From Epiperipatus broadwayi (Eukaryota > Onychophora > Udeonychophora > Euonychophora > Peripatidae), in NCBI GenBank assembly GCA_028023455.1, contig JAQFVV010012495.1:3359516-3423515 (forward strand): a stretch of 64,000 nt of DNA. The letters run 5' to 3'. The stretch's first letter is position 1, and the number at the start of each line of letters is the position of its first letter. The notes under the pieces are model-generated. The model ran no database searches. It saw nothing but the letters and a program-made list of their open reading frames with translations, and was not told the DNA's origin. The position numbers and the translations under genes were made by a program. Below, piece by piece: positions 1 to 10,997 of the stretch.

Positions 1-892
1 ATTCTGGTGAACATAGCATAAATTAATAAACATGAAATTAAAAACTAAATATAGATGGCACAAGAACAAATTTCAGAAAACGATCAATAAAGTTATAATT
101 TAGAAATGAAGAATTTGTTTGAATGGTTTTATAGAACCTAAATATTTATGATTACTTAAAATATTTATGATCAAGCAAGAATTTTGAGAGTGCTCCAAGC
201 TTTAAAGTAAATTTAACATAAACGGTTTAGTTTAACATTTAAATAATATAATTAAATACGAGACTTGATTAGTTAGCTAGCTTTTAATTTAGAATTGGTT
301 TAGTAATGAAATTAGCATATTCTGCAGAATGATTTACCTGTAATACTTGGTAGTAAGTTTTTCAAGGCATTGTTTTTTACTGGGATTCTCCTCTCCATTA
401 AATCAGGCTGGTGCTTTTCTCCATTAAATCTACTGAGGCATTTAGCTAGTATTTCAGGTGTACCTTCTCCATCACTGTGCTAGGGCTGGTGTCTTCTTCC
501 CTTCTGTAGAACAGTTTTTCATACGAGACAGACGGCAAGTCATATCATTCCACTAACCAACAGTTCTCATTTTAACAGCTTTGGTAATGGCTTGATCAAA
601 ATTCAGCTTGGTCAAAGTAATGCAGGAACAGCACTTTAATTATTTTTCAACACTGGTTGTTTGGAAAAATGCATCTCAACACTTTTTTGATGGTCACTAC
701 AAATGTTTTTTATATCATATTTTTGACAGTATTTCCCTCCCTCTTTTATTTTCGCAATGTCACTTGTTTACTGACTTTGAACTTTGCCTTTAACTAAATT
801 TCCACTTAGTTTTTAATATTCGCCACAGCTAAATCTGGAGTTAAAGCTCCATTCCCTTGGCTTTCCCAATTGCACTTGTATGAATTTATGCA
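1..892. other. AT-rich stretch, no gene recognised
   Basis: I see no coding similarity, RNA gene or clear repeat boundary. The region at 360-540 is less AT-rich and more complex than its surroundings, and could be old unrecognised repeat sequence. Short open frames here have no recognisable motif. Confidence 0.5.
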
Positions 893-1029
893 CTAAACAT
901 CACATGATCACTATCTCATACTAGCACATAATTATTATTAAACAATTCAAAACAAAGTATCCATTGATTGCTCTTGTTAGCACAAGATGGCACTACTATA
1001 TGGAGAGTTTTGCTTTGTTTTGAATTGTT
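893..1029 (+). mobile_element. Fragment of MITE-like family M
   Basis: The segment holds a CATCACATGATCAC start, a CCATTGATTGCTC block and a TATGGAGAGTTTTGCT end. The same blocks in the same order occur at 15508-15605 (minus). The later blocks recur at 30300-30350 and 55020-55087. An exact 18-bp inverted repeat, 939-956 against 1012-1029, brackets the right half, so this copy folds back on itself. No coding potential is visible. The family assignment rests on my hand alignment. Confidence 0.5.
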
Positions 1030-1672
1030 TATGAATTTATGCCTGACTGGATTTTCTAATTTGTTTTTGCCTATAATTTTAAATAAGGTTAATTTTCAGA
1101 AAAAAAGATTATTTTTAGACGAAATGTTAAATTACAGCTTGTTTAATTTTAAGCAAACAATAGAACTCGAAAATTATTTAAAATAAATATTAAAACTTAA
1201 ATGAATAATTTTATAAATTTAAACTTATTATTTTGTTATATACCTAAATTCTAACTACACACTGCTATGTTTGCTTCATTTTTAACAAATGTGAAGGAAT
1301 ATGTGCGTATATAAATATTTATGACTGCATCTTCATATTATAGTTAACAAGGTGATTATACATGCACATAATCGGTAATATTACAAGCACATTCAAAGTT
1401 TTAAATTAAAGAAATACATGCAATCTGAGTAAAATGAAATACACTATTATAGAATATAATAAGTGAAACAGACAAGTCGATAGATCTAACTGTTTCAATA
1501 TATATGTTTGACAAAGGATAACTATTATTTTATAATTACTTGAGTAGGCTTACTATGGTGTAGACTAGTGCAGGTAGGTTGTTGGCTGTAAGTCACCCTT
1601 ACAATATATATATATATATATATATATGGTACATGTATATTGGCATTGGATAAGATTTAAAAGCTAAAAGAA
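1030..1672. other. AT-rich stretch with a (TA)n tract
   Basis: No gene recognised. A simple TA repeat lies at about 1602-1626. Confidence 0.5.
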
Positions 1673-1766
1673 GTCTTGCATTGGTGGTCGAGAGGTCAGC
1701 GCGACTGCCTTGCACTTGCAGGTAGTTGCGCGGGTTGTGGGTTCATGTCCCGGCCAATGCTATGAC
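1673..1766 (+). mobile_element. Short tRNA-like SINE (family T), copy 1
   Basis: One of five about 90-bp copies in the window. It has an A-box-like TGGTCGAGAGG near the start and a B-box-like GGTTCATGTCC near the end (the other copies read GGTTCGCTTCC). The two ends are complementary: GCATTGG at the left pairs with CCAATGC at the right, giving an extended acceptor-like stem. It resembles a tRNA head with almost no body, so it is probably a minimal pol III-type retroposon and not a working tRNA gene. Lineage is unknown. Confidence 0.7.
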
Positions 1767-2902
1767 CCTTAAAACAAGTTAAAGAAGTAAAATTTTAAAA
1801 AATCGTCAATGGACGTAATTTAGTTTTTTTTTAGTTAATATAATTATTATTTTTTTATATGTACAATGAAAGTTATTTGTGTTTAATATTATCTATTTAA
1901 TTAAAGTTAAAATTGGAAGGAATAGAAATGCATACAGATTACTAATCCAGATAAATAAAAGAAAGAAATTATAAAGGCAAGAGATTACAATCAGTAAAAT
2001 ATTTTAAATAATAATTAAAGATGGCTGAAAAAATTTATAAAAAAAGGGCTTTGTAACTAAAAAGTAATAAGGAATGCACAAGACTACCAACTTGTATACC
2101 GATAATAAAACAAAAAATAAAAATATGCACAGAAATCTCAAAACTGGTTGAGAGTATAAAAGGAAGAAAATAACTGCAAACAAAGTCTGAAGTGCTGGGT
2201 TTTTTTTTTGCTGGTGGTCTCATACTTCCTAGGTGGAGGAACAAGGAGCTAATTGGAGTTGTCTTGTTCTCACAATGGCAGTTAGATGCTTCCATCCAGG
2301 ATGACTCATGTGCTGAAGCAAGTCTTCCGGTGTGAGTGAAAAATGGAAAGTTTGTGGACACATTCTTTTATCATAAAGAGGTAACTCCATAAAGCTTTCA
2401 AGTCTAGCCTTAAAACAGACCAGGAATATAAAAATGTCAATAAACTAACAATGAGCTATTTATCCTAAAAACAATACATGGTATAATCAATGATCTACAT
2501 AAACCCATGGAACTTATTGGTAAGCTAATATTCAAACCTTACTTGTATTTAATTAAATGTTTGTAAACTAAATTTAATTATAAACTTTAATTATGAATTC
2601 CAAGGCATATAAAGATATTTTATCCATGGAAGCTTTCTAGAAAAAACTTAAGAAAAGAATGCAAATAAAAACTATTTGAATTAATTATTTGATGTATGTT
2701 ATTATCTGTATGAGTGTGTGTGTGTTTGCTTTCCAATTTTATTAATAATTTATCATTTAAATATTTTAATTGGTTTTAATAAAACATTTGTCAAATATAA
2801 CATTGTCATTGTCCTAATTTTAGTTTATTAGATTTTATTATTAAGTTTAGAGAAGTGTATACATTATCTTTGCCAAATGCTTGTTTAATAGTTAAGCCCG
2901 GA
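1767..2902. other. AT-rich stretch, nothing recognised
   Basis: No gene or RNA is supportable. A less AT-rich block at 2200-2370 reads as a 108-codon frame on the minus strand but shows no family motif. A (TG)n run lies near 2710-2725. Confidence 0.45.
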
Positions 2903-3210
2903 TGGCCTTTGAGCATTCCATCATCAGATTTTCAATTGGATGGACAGTTGAAGAGTTGGAGTGTGGAGTAGATTGAAGCCTGTCCATTAAAGTATGAGGA
3001 TTGGCTATCTTAATATATATCTGAGCACTTATAGCATATATGTGTAGAGATGGTAATCTGGAGCAACTAATGATTGCTGGTTTAGCATGAAATACGTATA
3101 TTGGTGATTATTTATCTTTTCAACATATATGTGTTCAAGTGTATCAGTGTTATGAGATAGTGTGGAGAGTGGTGGGTCGTGTCAAAGTCTGTGCTCATAT
3201 ACCCTATATA
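2903..3210 (+). mobile_element. Family H repeat (hammerhead-bearing), copy 1, core mutated
   Basis: This is a plus-oriented copy of the dispersed repeat whose consensus contains a hammerhead ribozyme. The core is at 3067-3073 and reads CTAATGA instead of CTGATGA, so an essential G is lost. The stem II hairpin, the GAAA box and the following ATACGTAT palindrome with A-TTGG are all present. Loss of the conserved G predicts an inactive ribozyme. The left part shares GAGCATTCCATCATC and GAAGAGTTGGAG blocks with the other copies. Confidence 0.75.
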
Positions 3211-3514
3211 TAATAAACTAATTAAGTGATGGGAAAATGTAATTCCCACTCTTACTTTTAATTATTTGCTGCAAATCTATGAGTTGCAATGGAATCAGGG
3301 TTCTATAGAGTCTGACACCCTCTTAAATAAATTAAAAACTGATTCCATTGGCAATTCGAATACTAATAAAATATTAGATCAGTTAATCAGGAAATTTAAC
3401 TGTGTTTTTAAAATATTCAAACTCTTACTGGAATGGACTATTCTCTTTAAATAGTTTGATTAACTAGCACTCTATAGTACATAATATAAGGCCTAAATCC
3501 AAACTTAAAAAGTT
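3211..3514. other. Spacer between family H copies
   Basis: It contains a 62-codon open frame at 3266-3454 on the plus strand with no motif I recognise. I do not call it a gene. Confidence 0.4.
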
Positions 3515-4178
3515 ATAATATATATAATATTTAAATACATGTTTAATGCCTATATTAAACAATGTAATAAATACATGTATAATGCCTATATTAAACAATG
3601 TAATTAGAAGGGACTTGAACTCAGAACTTCAAGCTCCCTACAACTATCCATTCCATCTAATACAACTGATAAACATGATCACATACATGTAAAAAATATA
3701 AATGATCTCGAATATATGTATTTCATGATGAACCAGCACTTGTCAGTTGTTCCAAATCACAATTTCCTGCACTCATATAGAATCAATGCTCAGTTTATAT
3801 TAGGATAACAAATCTTCAAACTTCAACAAACAAGCTACAATCTTCTTCACCCTGCAAGTCTTCAGCCATCCATGTCATTGAAAATCTGAGGCTGGAATGA
3901 TCAAAACCCTTGTTAATTGCCATTATTATTGTCATACCCATGTGGCCTTTAAGTCACTGTGATCCCTCACATATAGGACTTTAACATGTCCATTTAAATA
4001 TATAGAAGAGAAATGGGAAGAATACAAATCTGAATATGTAATGTTTAAATACAAGTATAATATCTATACCAAATTTAATGTAATTAGAAAGAACTTGAAG
4101 TCAGATTTTTAAGCTACCCACAACTATCCAATCCATTTTATACAACTGATACACATAAACACATACATGTGAAAAGGT
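3515..4178 (-). repeat. Family H tandem array, about 480-bp unit
   Basis: On the minus strand there is a partial unit (3515-3602), one complete unit (3603-4082) and the start of a third (4083-4178). The same ATTAGAA-GACTTGAA junction occurs at 3603 and 4083, which defines a 480-bp period. The hammerhead region of the complete unit is at about 3710-3765. Its core (complement of 3742-3748) reads CTGACAA, so it is broken, while stem II and GAAA remain. A tRNA-like B box (GTTCAAGTCCC) lies at the unit start. Tandem arrangement is what is known for hammerhead satellites and retrozymes. Confidence 0.8.
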
Positions 4179-4497
4179 CTTTGAACATTCCATCCTTGGA
4201 TTTTCAATGATGTGGATGGCTGAAGAGTTGGAGGATGAAGAACATTGAAGCTTGTCCATTAAAGTTTGATGATTTACTATCTTAATATAAACTGAGAACT
4301 TATTATATATATATGTGTGTGTGTGTGTGTGGGTGTGTGTGGGTGTGTGTGTGTGATTATCTGGACCTGATGAGTGCTAGCTCCATATGAAGTACATATG
4401 TTGGAGATCATTTATCTTTTTTACATGAATGTGGTCATTTGTATTAGTTGTATAAAATGGAATGGATACTTGTAGGAGCTTGAAAATGAGTTCAAAT

Positions 4498-4510
<13 letters not shown>
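4179..4510 (+). mobile_element. Family H, inverted copy beside the array
   Basis: It begins inside the unit at the CTTTGAACATTCC block and runs in the opposite sense to the neighbouring array, making a head-to-head arrangement. CTGATGA is at 4367-4373, but three bases before it are missing and the following box is GAAG, not GAAA, so it is probably inactive. A (TG)n tract at 4313-4354 has expanded within it. It ends in a (CT)n/(TA)n tract. Confidence 0.75.
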
Positions 4511-4531
<21 letters not shown>

Positions 4532-4860
4532 ATGAAATTTTACTTATTTTATTAATTTATATATATATATATATATATATAGGCTGCAGAAAAGTGTTTG
4601 TTGTTAACTGAAAGGAGACCTTTTGATTCCTCTTGGAGGCAGCTGTTATTACTATGTGATTATTAATATAGTACATGAACATGACTGAGCTCCGCTCCCA
4701 CTCCCCAATATGCATTATCCAGCATGGTGAGTTTATTGGAATTTTATGTCTGAGTTTAAGTCCAAAAACACCATGATATTTTTTCTCAGTTGCCTGATAA
4801 GACAATATAAATGTCTGTGCAAATAAAAAAAATTCTGATATATACAATTATGACAGACAA
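4511..4860. other. TA-rich spacer
   Basis: (TA)n runs at about 4513-4530 and 4558-4581, then unassigned sequence. A 96-codon minus-strand open frame here has no recognisable motif and runs into the TA repeat, so I leave it uncalled. Confidence 0.45.
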
Positions 4861-5053
4861 AAATAAATCATGTCTCTTGTTCCCAGGAGGCTGTAAAGTC
4901 ACCAGCCAATGCAGCAGTAGGTGGCCAAATGCAGAAGGTGATAAGGATCACATGACTGTAAACCCAGGCGGCCATTTATGATGATTTTTTAATTTAGGTA
5001 CTACAACTGCAGATCACTTTCAAGTGAAGGAAGATTGTAAGAAGTGAAATATT

Positions 5054-5190
5054 AAATGGGACATTATTGGACTTTGTGAAGTTAGAAAAAAAGGTGAAGA
5101 GACAATTGATTTAAAAAGTGGACATGTACTCTATTACAAAGGCACAAAAATTGGAAATACATATAGAGTAGAAAAAAGTGGAATAATAAT
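5054..5190 (+). pseudogene. RTE endonuclease domain remnant
   Basis: The frame starting at 5054 reads KWDIIGLCEVRKKGEE followed by a GHVLYYKG block. This is the usual beginning of the AP-like endonuclease of RTE elements, where the E in the CEVR motif is catalytic. The enzyme would nick chromosomal DNA to prime reverse transcription. The frame decays after about 45 codons. Further endonuclease sequence continues to about 5700 in shifting frames. Confidence 0.7.
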
Positions 5191-6674
5191 ATTATGGAGA
5201 TTGATGGTGTATTGGACAGAGTGGCAAGATTAGTTATTCAACTTAATAGCAGATACCATATGCATATAATTCAAGTTTATGCCCCAACACATTCTCATAG
5301 TGATGGTGTAGTAGTAGATGATTATATGGATATACAAAAGGTTTTTGATCAGAGTTAACATTTTAAAATTGTTATGAGAGACTTTAATGCTAGAATTGGT
5401 AAACAAATGAAAGATTAAAGTTCTGTAAGTAAATTTGGTTATGGTAATAGAAATGAGAAAAGACATAGACTTGTGGAGTTTGCAGAAAAAGAAAACCATT
5501 ATATTATGATTTTTTTTTTTTTTTTGAGAAAAATATTTAAAAAAAATGGACATGAAAGCATCCAAATAAAGGTGCAGTAAAATTGGATTATATTTTGACT
5601 AATAAAAAATACATATTTCAAGATTGTAATATTTTTAATAAATTCAACACAGGAAATGATTCATCAATTAGTAAGATGTAAGATATGTGTTAATGCAAAA
5701 CTAGAGAGACGAAAATTAAAAAAAGCAATATTTATAGTTGATATTCCTATTCTCCAGAAACATTATAATGAATTTAAATTAAAACTTGCAAATTAGTTTC
5801 AAGTACTGTTTTTAAACATGATTCAGATTTGAATGAAATTAATAAGAAAATAACTGATACACTTTTAAAAACTGCAACAAAGATAGTTAGTAGAAAAAAG
5901 CAGCAATTGACCAATAAAATTTATACTGAGACTAGAGAATTTATGAAGAAAAAAAGGAATATAAAGAGATATATAAATTTTGCATTAAAAAGGATTAAAT
6001 ATCTCGAATTTTGTAATTGGTGTAAAAAAGAGTTGATAATGATATAAGCAAGTATAATTGTGAACTAGCAAGGAAAGCTATAGAAGAGAATAAAAGTCTC
6101 AAGAGTGTAAGACAGCATTTTGATATTGGTAGGAAATTTATATCTGCACGAAGAAAAAAATGGAACTATTACTACAAAGAGAGGTGACATCATGAAATAG
6201 ATAGACAAGTTATTTCAAGAATTATATAGTAATAAAGAACAAGCATCTCCTACATCTATTATATCTTCTGAATTTGCCCAGAATTTTAAATGAAGAAGTG
6301 AAATATGCAATTAAATTTATGAGGAAATGTTCCTGGTAATGGTAGAATTTTAATCAATATATTAAAAGAAGCAGGTGAAGAAATAGAAAAAAAATTGGCA
6401 AAGTTATACACCGAATGTCTAAATGATAAAGATGTACCAGATGATTAGAAAATGCAGTATTAATATTTAAAAATAATGATAAAGAAGATATTAGAAATTA
6501 CAGACCAATCAACCTTTTATCAATTTTATACAAAATGTTTAACAAGATCATTTACAAAGCAACATTGATTTTCAACCCAACCAAAAGAACAAGCCATATT
6601 TCAAAGTGGTTTTAGTACAGTAGATCATATCCAAGTATTGAGAGAAGTTATAGAAAGGACACAATGAATATGAG

Positions 6675-6999
6675 TTGCCATTATGGTTTGGATTTATAGA
6701 TTATGAAAAGGCATTTGATTCTATAAGCATTTCTTCAATGATTAAAGCATTAGATCACCAAGGTATAGACCCAGGATATTATCATATTCTAAAGAATATT
6801 TATAAAAATGCAACAGCAACATTTAGATTACATAATGTTACTATGAAGATTAACATTGAGAAGGGTGTAAGACAGGGTGACTCCATATCTCCAAAACTTT
6901 TTATAGCAATGCTGCAATAAGTATTTTGTGGATTAAAATGGGAAGCTAAAGGAGTAAATGTAAATGGAGATTATTTGTCATTTAGATTTTGCAGATGAT
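6675..6999 (+). pseudogene. RTE reverse transcriptase core remnant
   Basis: The 81-codon frame at 6675-6920 contains motif A (FIDYEKAFDS, near the start) and the GVRQGDSISPKLF block near its end. After a frame break, motif C reads FADD at 6988-6999, directly before a poly-T run. These are the metal-binding aspartates of reverse transcriptase. All three motifs are still legible, but they are split by a stop and frameshifts, so no enzyme can be made from this copy. Confidence 0.85.
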
Positions 7000-7129
7000 A
7001 TAGTTAGTTTTTTTTTTTTCAAATAAAGCTTTAGAGCTTCAGGAAATATTGCAAGAGTTACAAAATGAAAGTAAAAATGTAGGATTAAGGTAAATGTTAA
7101 AAAACTGAAGTAATGTTTAATGGATTCTT

Positions 7130-7745
7130 TCAAAAGATTAAAATAAAGATTGATTATAATGAGTTAGAAGAAGTTAACAACTACAAATACCTTGGTTATA
7201 TTATTACTAAAGATATAATAGATGAAATTAATCACAGAATTAAATTTGTTTGAAGTGCTTTTGGTACAAATAACTTAATACTAAAAGGAAATATGCCTTT
7301 GTTTGAAAAGGAAAGTTTTTAATAAATGTATTTTACTAGTTCTTATTTATGGAACTAAGACTTGGACACTTAACAGAAGAGCAATATAGAGACTTCAGAC
7401 CACTTGAAGATGTATGGAGAGATGCATGTTAGAACTAAAAAAAAGAGATCAAAAACACAATATATGAGTAAGAAAACAAACAGGTGTTACTGACATCATT
7501 GAAAGAATTAAAAGACTGGAGTTGGGCTGAATGTGTTACTAAAAGAAATGATAATAGATTGACAATTGAAATCTTAAACTCAGTTCCAAAAGACTGTAAA
7601 AGACCCAGAAAAAGACCATATGTAAGATGAATGGATGAAATAAGAAAGTGTGCATAGTGATGTGGAGAAAAGAGGCTAGAAATGAGAGAAGATGGATTGA
7701 ACTTAGAGTCACCTTCCTTCTGCAGTGGACTGATAATGGTTGACA
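7130..7745 (+). pseudogene. RTE C-terminal region remnant
   Basis: In broken frames one can read EEVNNYKYLGYIITKD, then an ILVLIYGTKTWTLNRR block, and finally LQWTDNG just before the end. These are the usual thumb and C-terminal landmarks of RTE proteins. The 103-codon minus-strand open frame over the same bases is a shadow of this sequence. Confidence 0.75.
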
Positions 7746-7750
7746 ATGAT

Positions 7751-8893
7751 GATTATATATACATACAAAGTAAAAATCACCTCTTAAACATTGTTTTGTA
7801 GCAGTGCCCTCTGTGAATCAATGTAAAGACTGAACTTCAAGGCATTGCTGAAAAAGCATAATGTTTGGGAGGGGATTTGAATATTTTGTATTTGAATTTT
7901 CAGCTACTGATATGCACTGGGATATTTTCACATATGTGTAATAAGTTGACTAATATATAAAATAAATCATTTCAATTTTTAGGATCATCTGTATGTGACT
8001 AAATGCTTAAAGATTACTGATATTTTGGCAAAATAACATTTAGCTTCATCTGAGAAGTGTCAGCAGTCTTAAAGATCTGATGTGGAAAAAAAGAACAAAA
8101 GATTAATTAAGGCAAAAAGTCTCAAAACATAACTGGATATGTACAAATCCTAGAATTAAAGCAATAACATGATATGATCATATTTGTGTTCTATCAAAAC
8201 CAGAAGTTAAATAGATTTCAACTTGGAGGACTGTTTGGTTGCATTTAAATTTAGATGTTGATTTTAATTAACTTGTATAGTTAAACTCTTTCATATGGAT
8301 CATAATTTGGCAATTTCTTCATATTTATTAATACAATCTGATTTCTTGAAGTTTCAACTTACAATGTTTTTTTCTTTATATAGTAAAATGCTTGAAAAAT
8401 TGAATAATATTTATTTACCAAACTTGCATGTAGGGTGGAATAGTTCTACTCAATAGATGGATTACATTTGTCCTCTCATATTTTTCAGTTGGAAATTCAA
8501 TAAATTTTATGATTTCATTTATTGTTCAGAGTAATATAAATAGATCACTCTTACATTTATAACAAAGGATTCATTTTTTTTCTTTTAAATATTCTAAAAT
8601 GCATTTCGACTCAGTAAGCTTTCTTATAGCTTTTTAAACATCACACGTTGTTTATTTTATAAATGCTATTCTTTTTTTAGAAACACTTATTTATAAAAAT
8701 CACATACCAATAAATGTATATAATAATTACTAATCATCATTTTAAACCATTAACAAAGTCTCACATAATTTAAGCCAGTTGCTTTGGTCCATAACTTCTT
8801 TTCTCCACATCATATCAGCAAACTCCTTTATCTCACCCAATCATTCCACAAATAGTCTTTTTAAATTTATTTAACGCCATTGATTACGTAAGT
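7751..8893. other. AT-rich stretch, nothing recognised
   Basis: No gene, RNA or clear repeat seen between the RTE element and the next MITE. Confidence 0.5.
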
Positions 8894-9085
8894 AATATTT
8901 ACTAAGACAATAAACCTTTAAGTATGTGCGCTTGAAAATATGAAGGTAGGGACCTCTACAGGTCTAAACTACAAGCTCCCCTCTTTTCTTCTAAAGAGTA
9001 AGGTTGTGGTCAAGATCTGTAGAGGTCCCTCCCTTCGTATTTTCAAGCGCACGTGCTTAAAGGTTTATTGCCTTAATAAGTATTA
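8894..9085. mobile_element. Foldback MITE, 192 bp
   Basis: Two arms of about 70 bp (8894-8967 and 9015-9085) are near-perfect reverse complements, sharing CAATAAACCTTTAAG, GTGCGCTTGAAAATA and GGGACCTCTACAG blocks. The central loop is about 45 bp. There is no coding content. The outer sequence resembles the smaller MITEs at 58714 and 61552 (AATACTTA-ATAAGGC-ATAA-CCTT), which suggests one superfamily. The transposase that moved it is not known from this window. Confidence 0.8.
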
Positions 9086-9419
9086 AATAGTATTTTTCTA
9101 GATCTTTAAAAATATCTTAAGCTCTAATATAAACCTTAAATTGTTCATTTATTATTATTTTTTCTGACAATATATCCAACCAACTCCATTTCAATCTTAT
9201 AATTCTTTTAATAATGAATAATATTTGTAATTTTATACTTTATATTTAATAAAGTTCAAATATATCTCTAATATTTCTTTATATAAGTGAATAATTAATA
9301 ATTTCGTTAATTTTAAATTTATATCTTTTTAATACCTATATGATATTTACAACTGAATTAACTATGGCGATCTTTTGTTAGTAATCTAATATTAAAATAT
9401 TTTACTGTGTTTGAATTAA
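9086..9419. other. AT-rich stretch, nothing recognised
   Basis: No gene or repeat boundary seen. Confidence 0.45.
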
Positions 9420-9985
9420 AAGGTTTTTAATATATGTGTTTTACCAATTCTTATTTATGGATGTGATATTTGGACATTTAACAGAAGAGCAATATAGAGA
9501 TTCTAGAAAGAATAAGAAGTAAAATACTTGATAAGAAAACAAATAGGTGTCATTGACGTCACAAAAAGAATTAAGAGATTAAAATGGAATTGAGATGGGC
9601 GTATTACTAGAAAAGAGAAAAATATAATATTTAAAGTATGATCCGGACCTACTGATAAGTGCAAGTTGAGCATGAAATATAAAATACGACTATTGGAAAT
9701 CATTTATCTTTTTTACATGTATGTGGTTATGTGTATTGGTTATATTGAACAGAGTGGGTGACTATAGGGAGCTTAAAAGTCTGGATTCAAATCCCCTTTA
9801 ATTAATCCCAAAAGATTGTAAAAGATTTAGAATCACATATGTGATGAATCGAAAAAATAGGAAATCCCTTTATTTGTCTGATATGAACAAAAATGACTAT
9901 GGATTGGAGAAAATTGATTAAACTTGAAGACCATCCTGCAGTCGACGATATTGGTTGAAAATGATGATGATGATGATAATAAGTG
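9420..9985 (+). mobile_element. RTE-type LINE 3' end, second copy, with nested insertion
   Basis: The sequence at 9420-9620 and 9800-9985 matches the last part of the element at 4861-7750: the VLPILIYGCDIWTFNRR block, the CAAAAGATTGTAAAAGA block and the terminal GATGATGATGATGAT tail. The two pieces are separated by a family H copy (about 9633-9805). The order RTE, family H, RTE shows that family H was mobile after this RTE copy landed. Confidence 0.75.
9633..9805 (+). mobile_element. Family H copy inserted in an RTE element
   Basis: A short, rather diverged copy. The hammerhead core at about 9657-9663 reads CTGATAA, and an A-rich stretch has been inserted after GAAA, so it is not functional. 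The B-box-like GATTCAAATCCCC block closes the copy. It lies cleanly inside RTE 3' sequence. Confidence 0.7.
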
Positions 9986-10555
9986 GCTTAGTTACTCATA
10001 CGTAAATATATAAATTTGTAATCTTTTAAATATCTTGCAACAGACAATTTTAGAAAATTTGTAAGCAGCAATTAGAAATAAAAATGTTTTTATAAAAAAA
10101 ATAGCATAGTTGAAGAAATTTTGATTTTACATATTTAATAAAATAATATGGTTGAAAAATCTTTTGATTTTGAGACGATAAAATGAGATAGATTTTCAGC
10201 AAAAAATAAATTTGCCTTTAAAACATTTCTATTTAGAACTGTCATTTTAAAATCTCTCTTAAAAATTGTACTTTAAAAATAGGTCATTCTTATAATTTCT
10301 TACTTGAAAATGAATAAAACATGATTGGTATGTATCTGTTTTATAAATTAGATTTTTCTCTTTAAACAGAACATTAGTTACATGTTTAAATAGAGTGAAA
10401 TTGGTTTTAAATGGCAAAAAAAATAATAATTTCAATTTCAAATGAATCTTAAAATATAAAAACAAACACCCCATTAAACTGACAAACTATTTATTTTACT
10501 TACAATTATTTTATTACATGATCATCATTTCATATGCTTACACATGCTGTTAATA
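9986..10555. other. AT-rich stretch, nothing recognised
   Basis: No gene or RNA seen. The minus-strand open frame at 10259-10474 is AT-driven and has no motif. Confidence 0.45.
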
Positions 10556-10997
10556 AGAGTAATGTGATGTGATGTGATGTTATGCACTGTGACTTCTCCT
10601 TATACGTAGTCAGGAATCTCTCAACAACTATGCCCAGAGAAACCTGTTAGCCACTTTATCTTTCATTTCCATTCCTTGCCCTAAGTTTTTCCATATCCTG
10701 CTCCATTCCATTTCCACAACATAATCTTGCAACTCCATGGCCTTAAATCCCCCTTATCTTTTACCTAACCCAGCATTAAAACCTTATATTCCACTTCCAG
10801 CATAATCACTCTGTTTATATTTATTCTTCCACAACTTCATTATTTGTACCTTTTCTGCTTTCAAACATTTACATTCGATTAACAGATGCCTAATATTTTC
10901 TATGCCTTCCTTATACAACTTGCAGACTAAACCACCCACATTTTTTTTTATTTATGTATATATTCCCTTGGTGCTAAAGATCCTGTTTGAGCCTTAA

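Larger units (their letters stand above)
4861..7750 (+). mobile_element. RTE-type LINE, degenerate
   Basis: A near full-length non-LTR retrotransposon in the plus sense, with a 5' leader (4861-5053), an AP-type endonuclease start (5054 on), a reverse transcriptase core (about 6300-7000) and a C-terminal region ending near 7742. The tail holds GATGAT-like triplets, as is usual for RTE. Many stops, frameshifts and a poly-T run (5511-5525) break it. The order of domains, the FIDYEKAFDS and GVRQGDSISPKLF motifs and the terminal LQWTDNG support the RTE/BovB group. A second, 3'-only copy lies at 9420-9985. Confidence 0.85.

Noticed and set aside
1673-1766. Functional tRNA gene
   Set aside because: The A box is atypical, the body does not give a clean cloverleaf, and four similar copies with A tails point to a retroposon.
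2035-2361. 108-codon minus-strand frame as a host gene
   Set aside because: No recognisable domain, starts and ends in AT-rich noise, and no sign of splice signals.
4355-4420. Active hammerhead at 4367
   Set aside because: Although CTGATGA is present, helix I bases are deleted and GAAA is GAAG, so I list it only as a degraded copy.
5230-5565. 111-codon minus-strand frame
   Set aside because: Shadow of the RTE endonuclease on the opposite strand.
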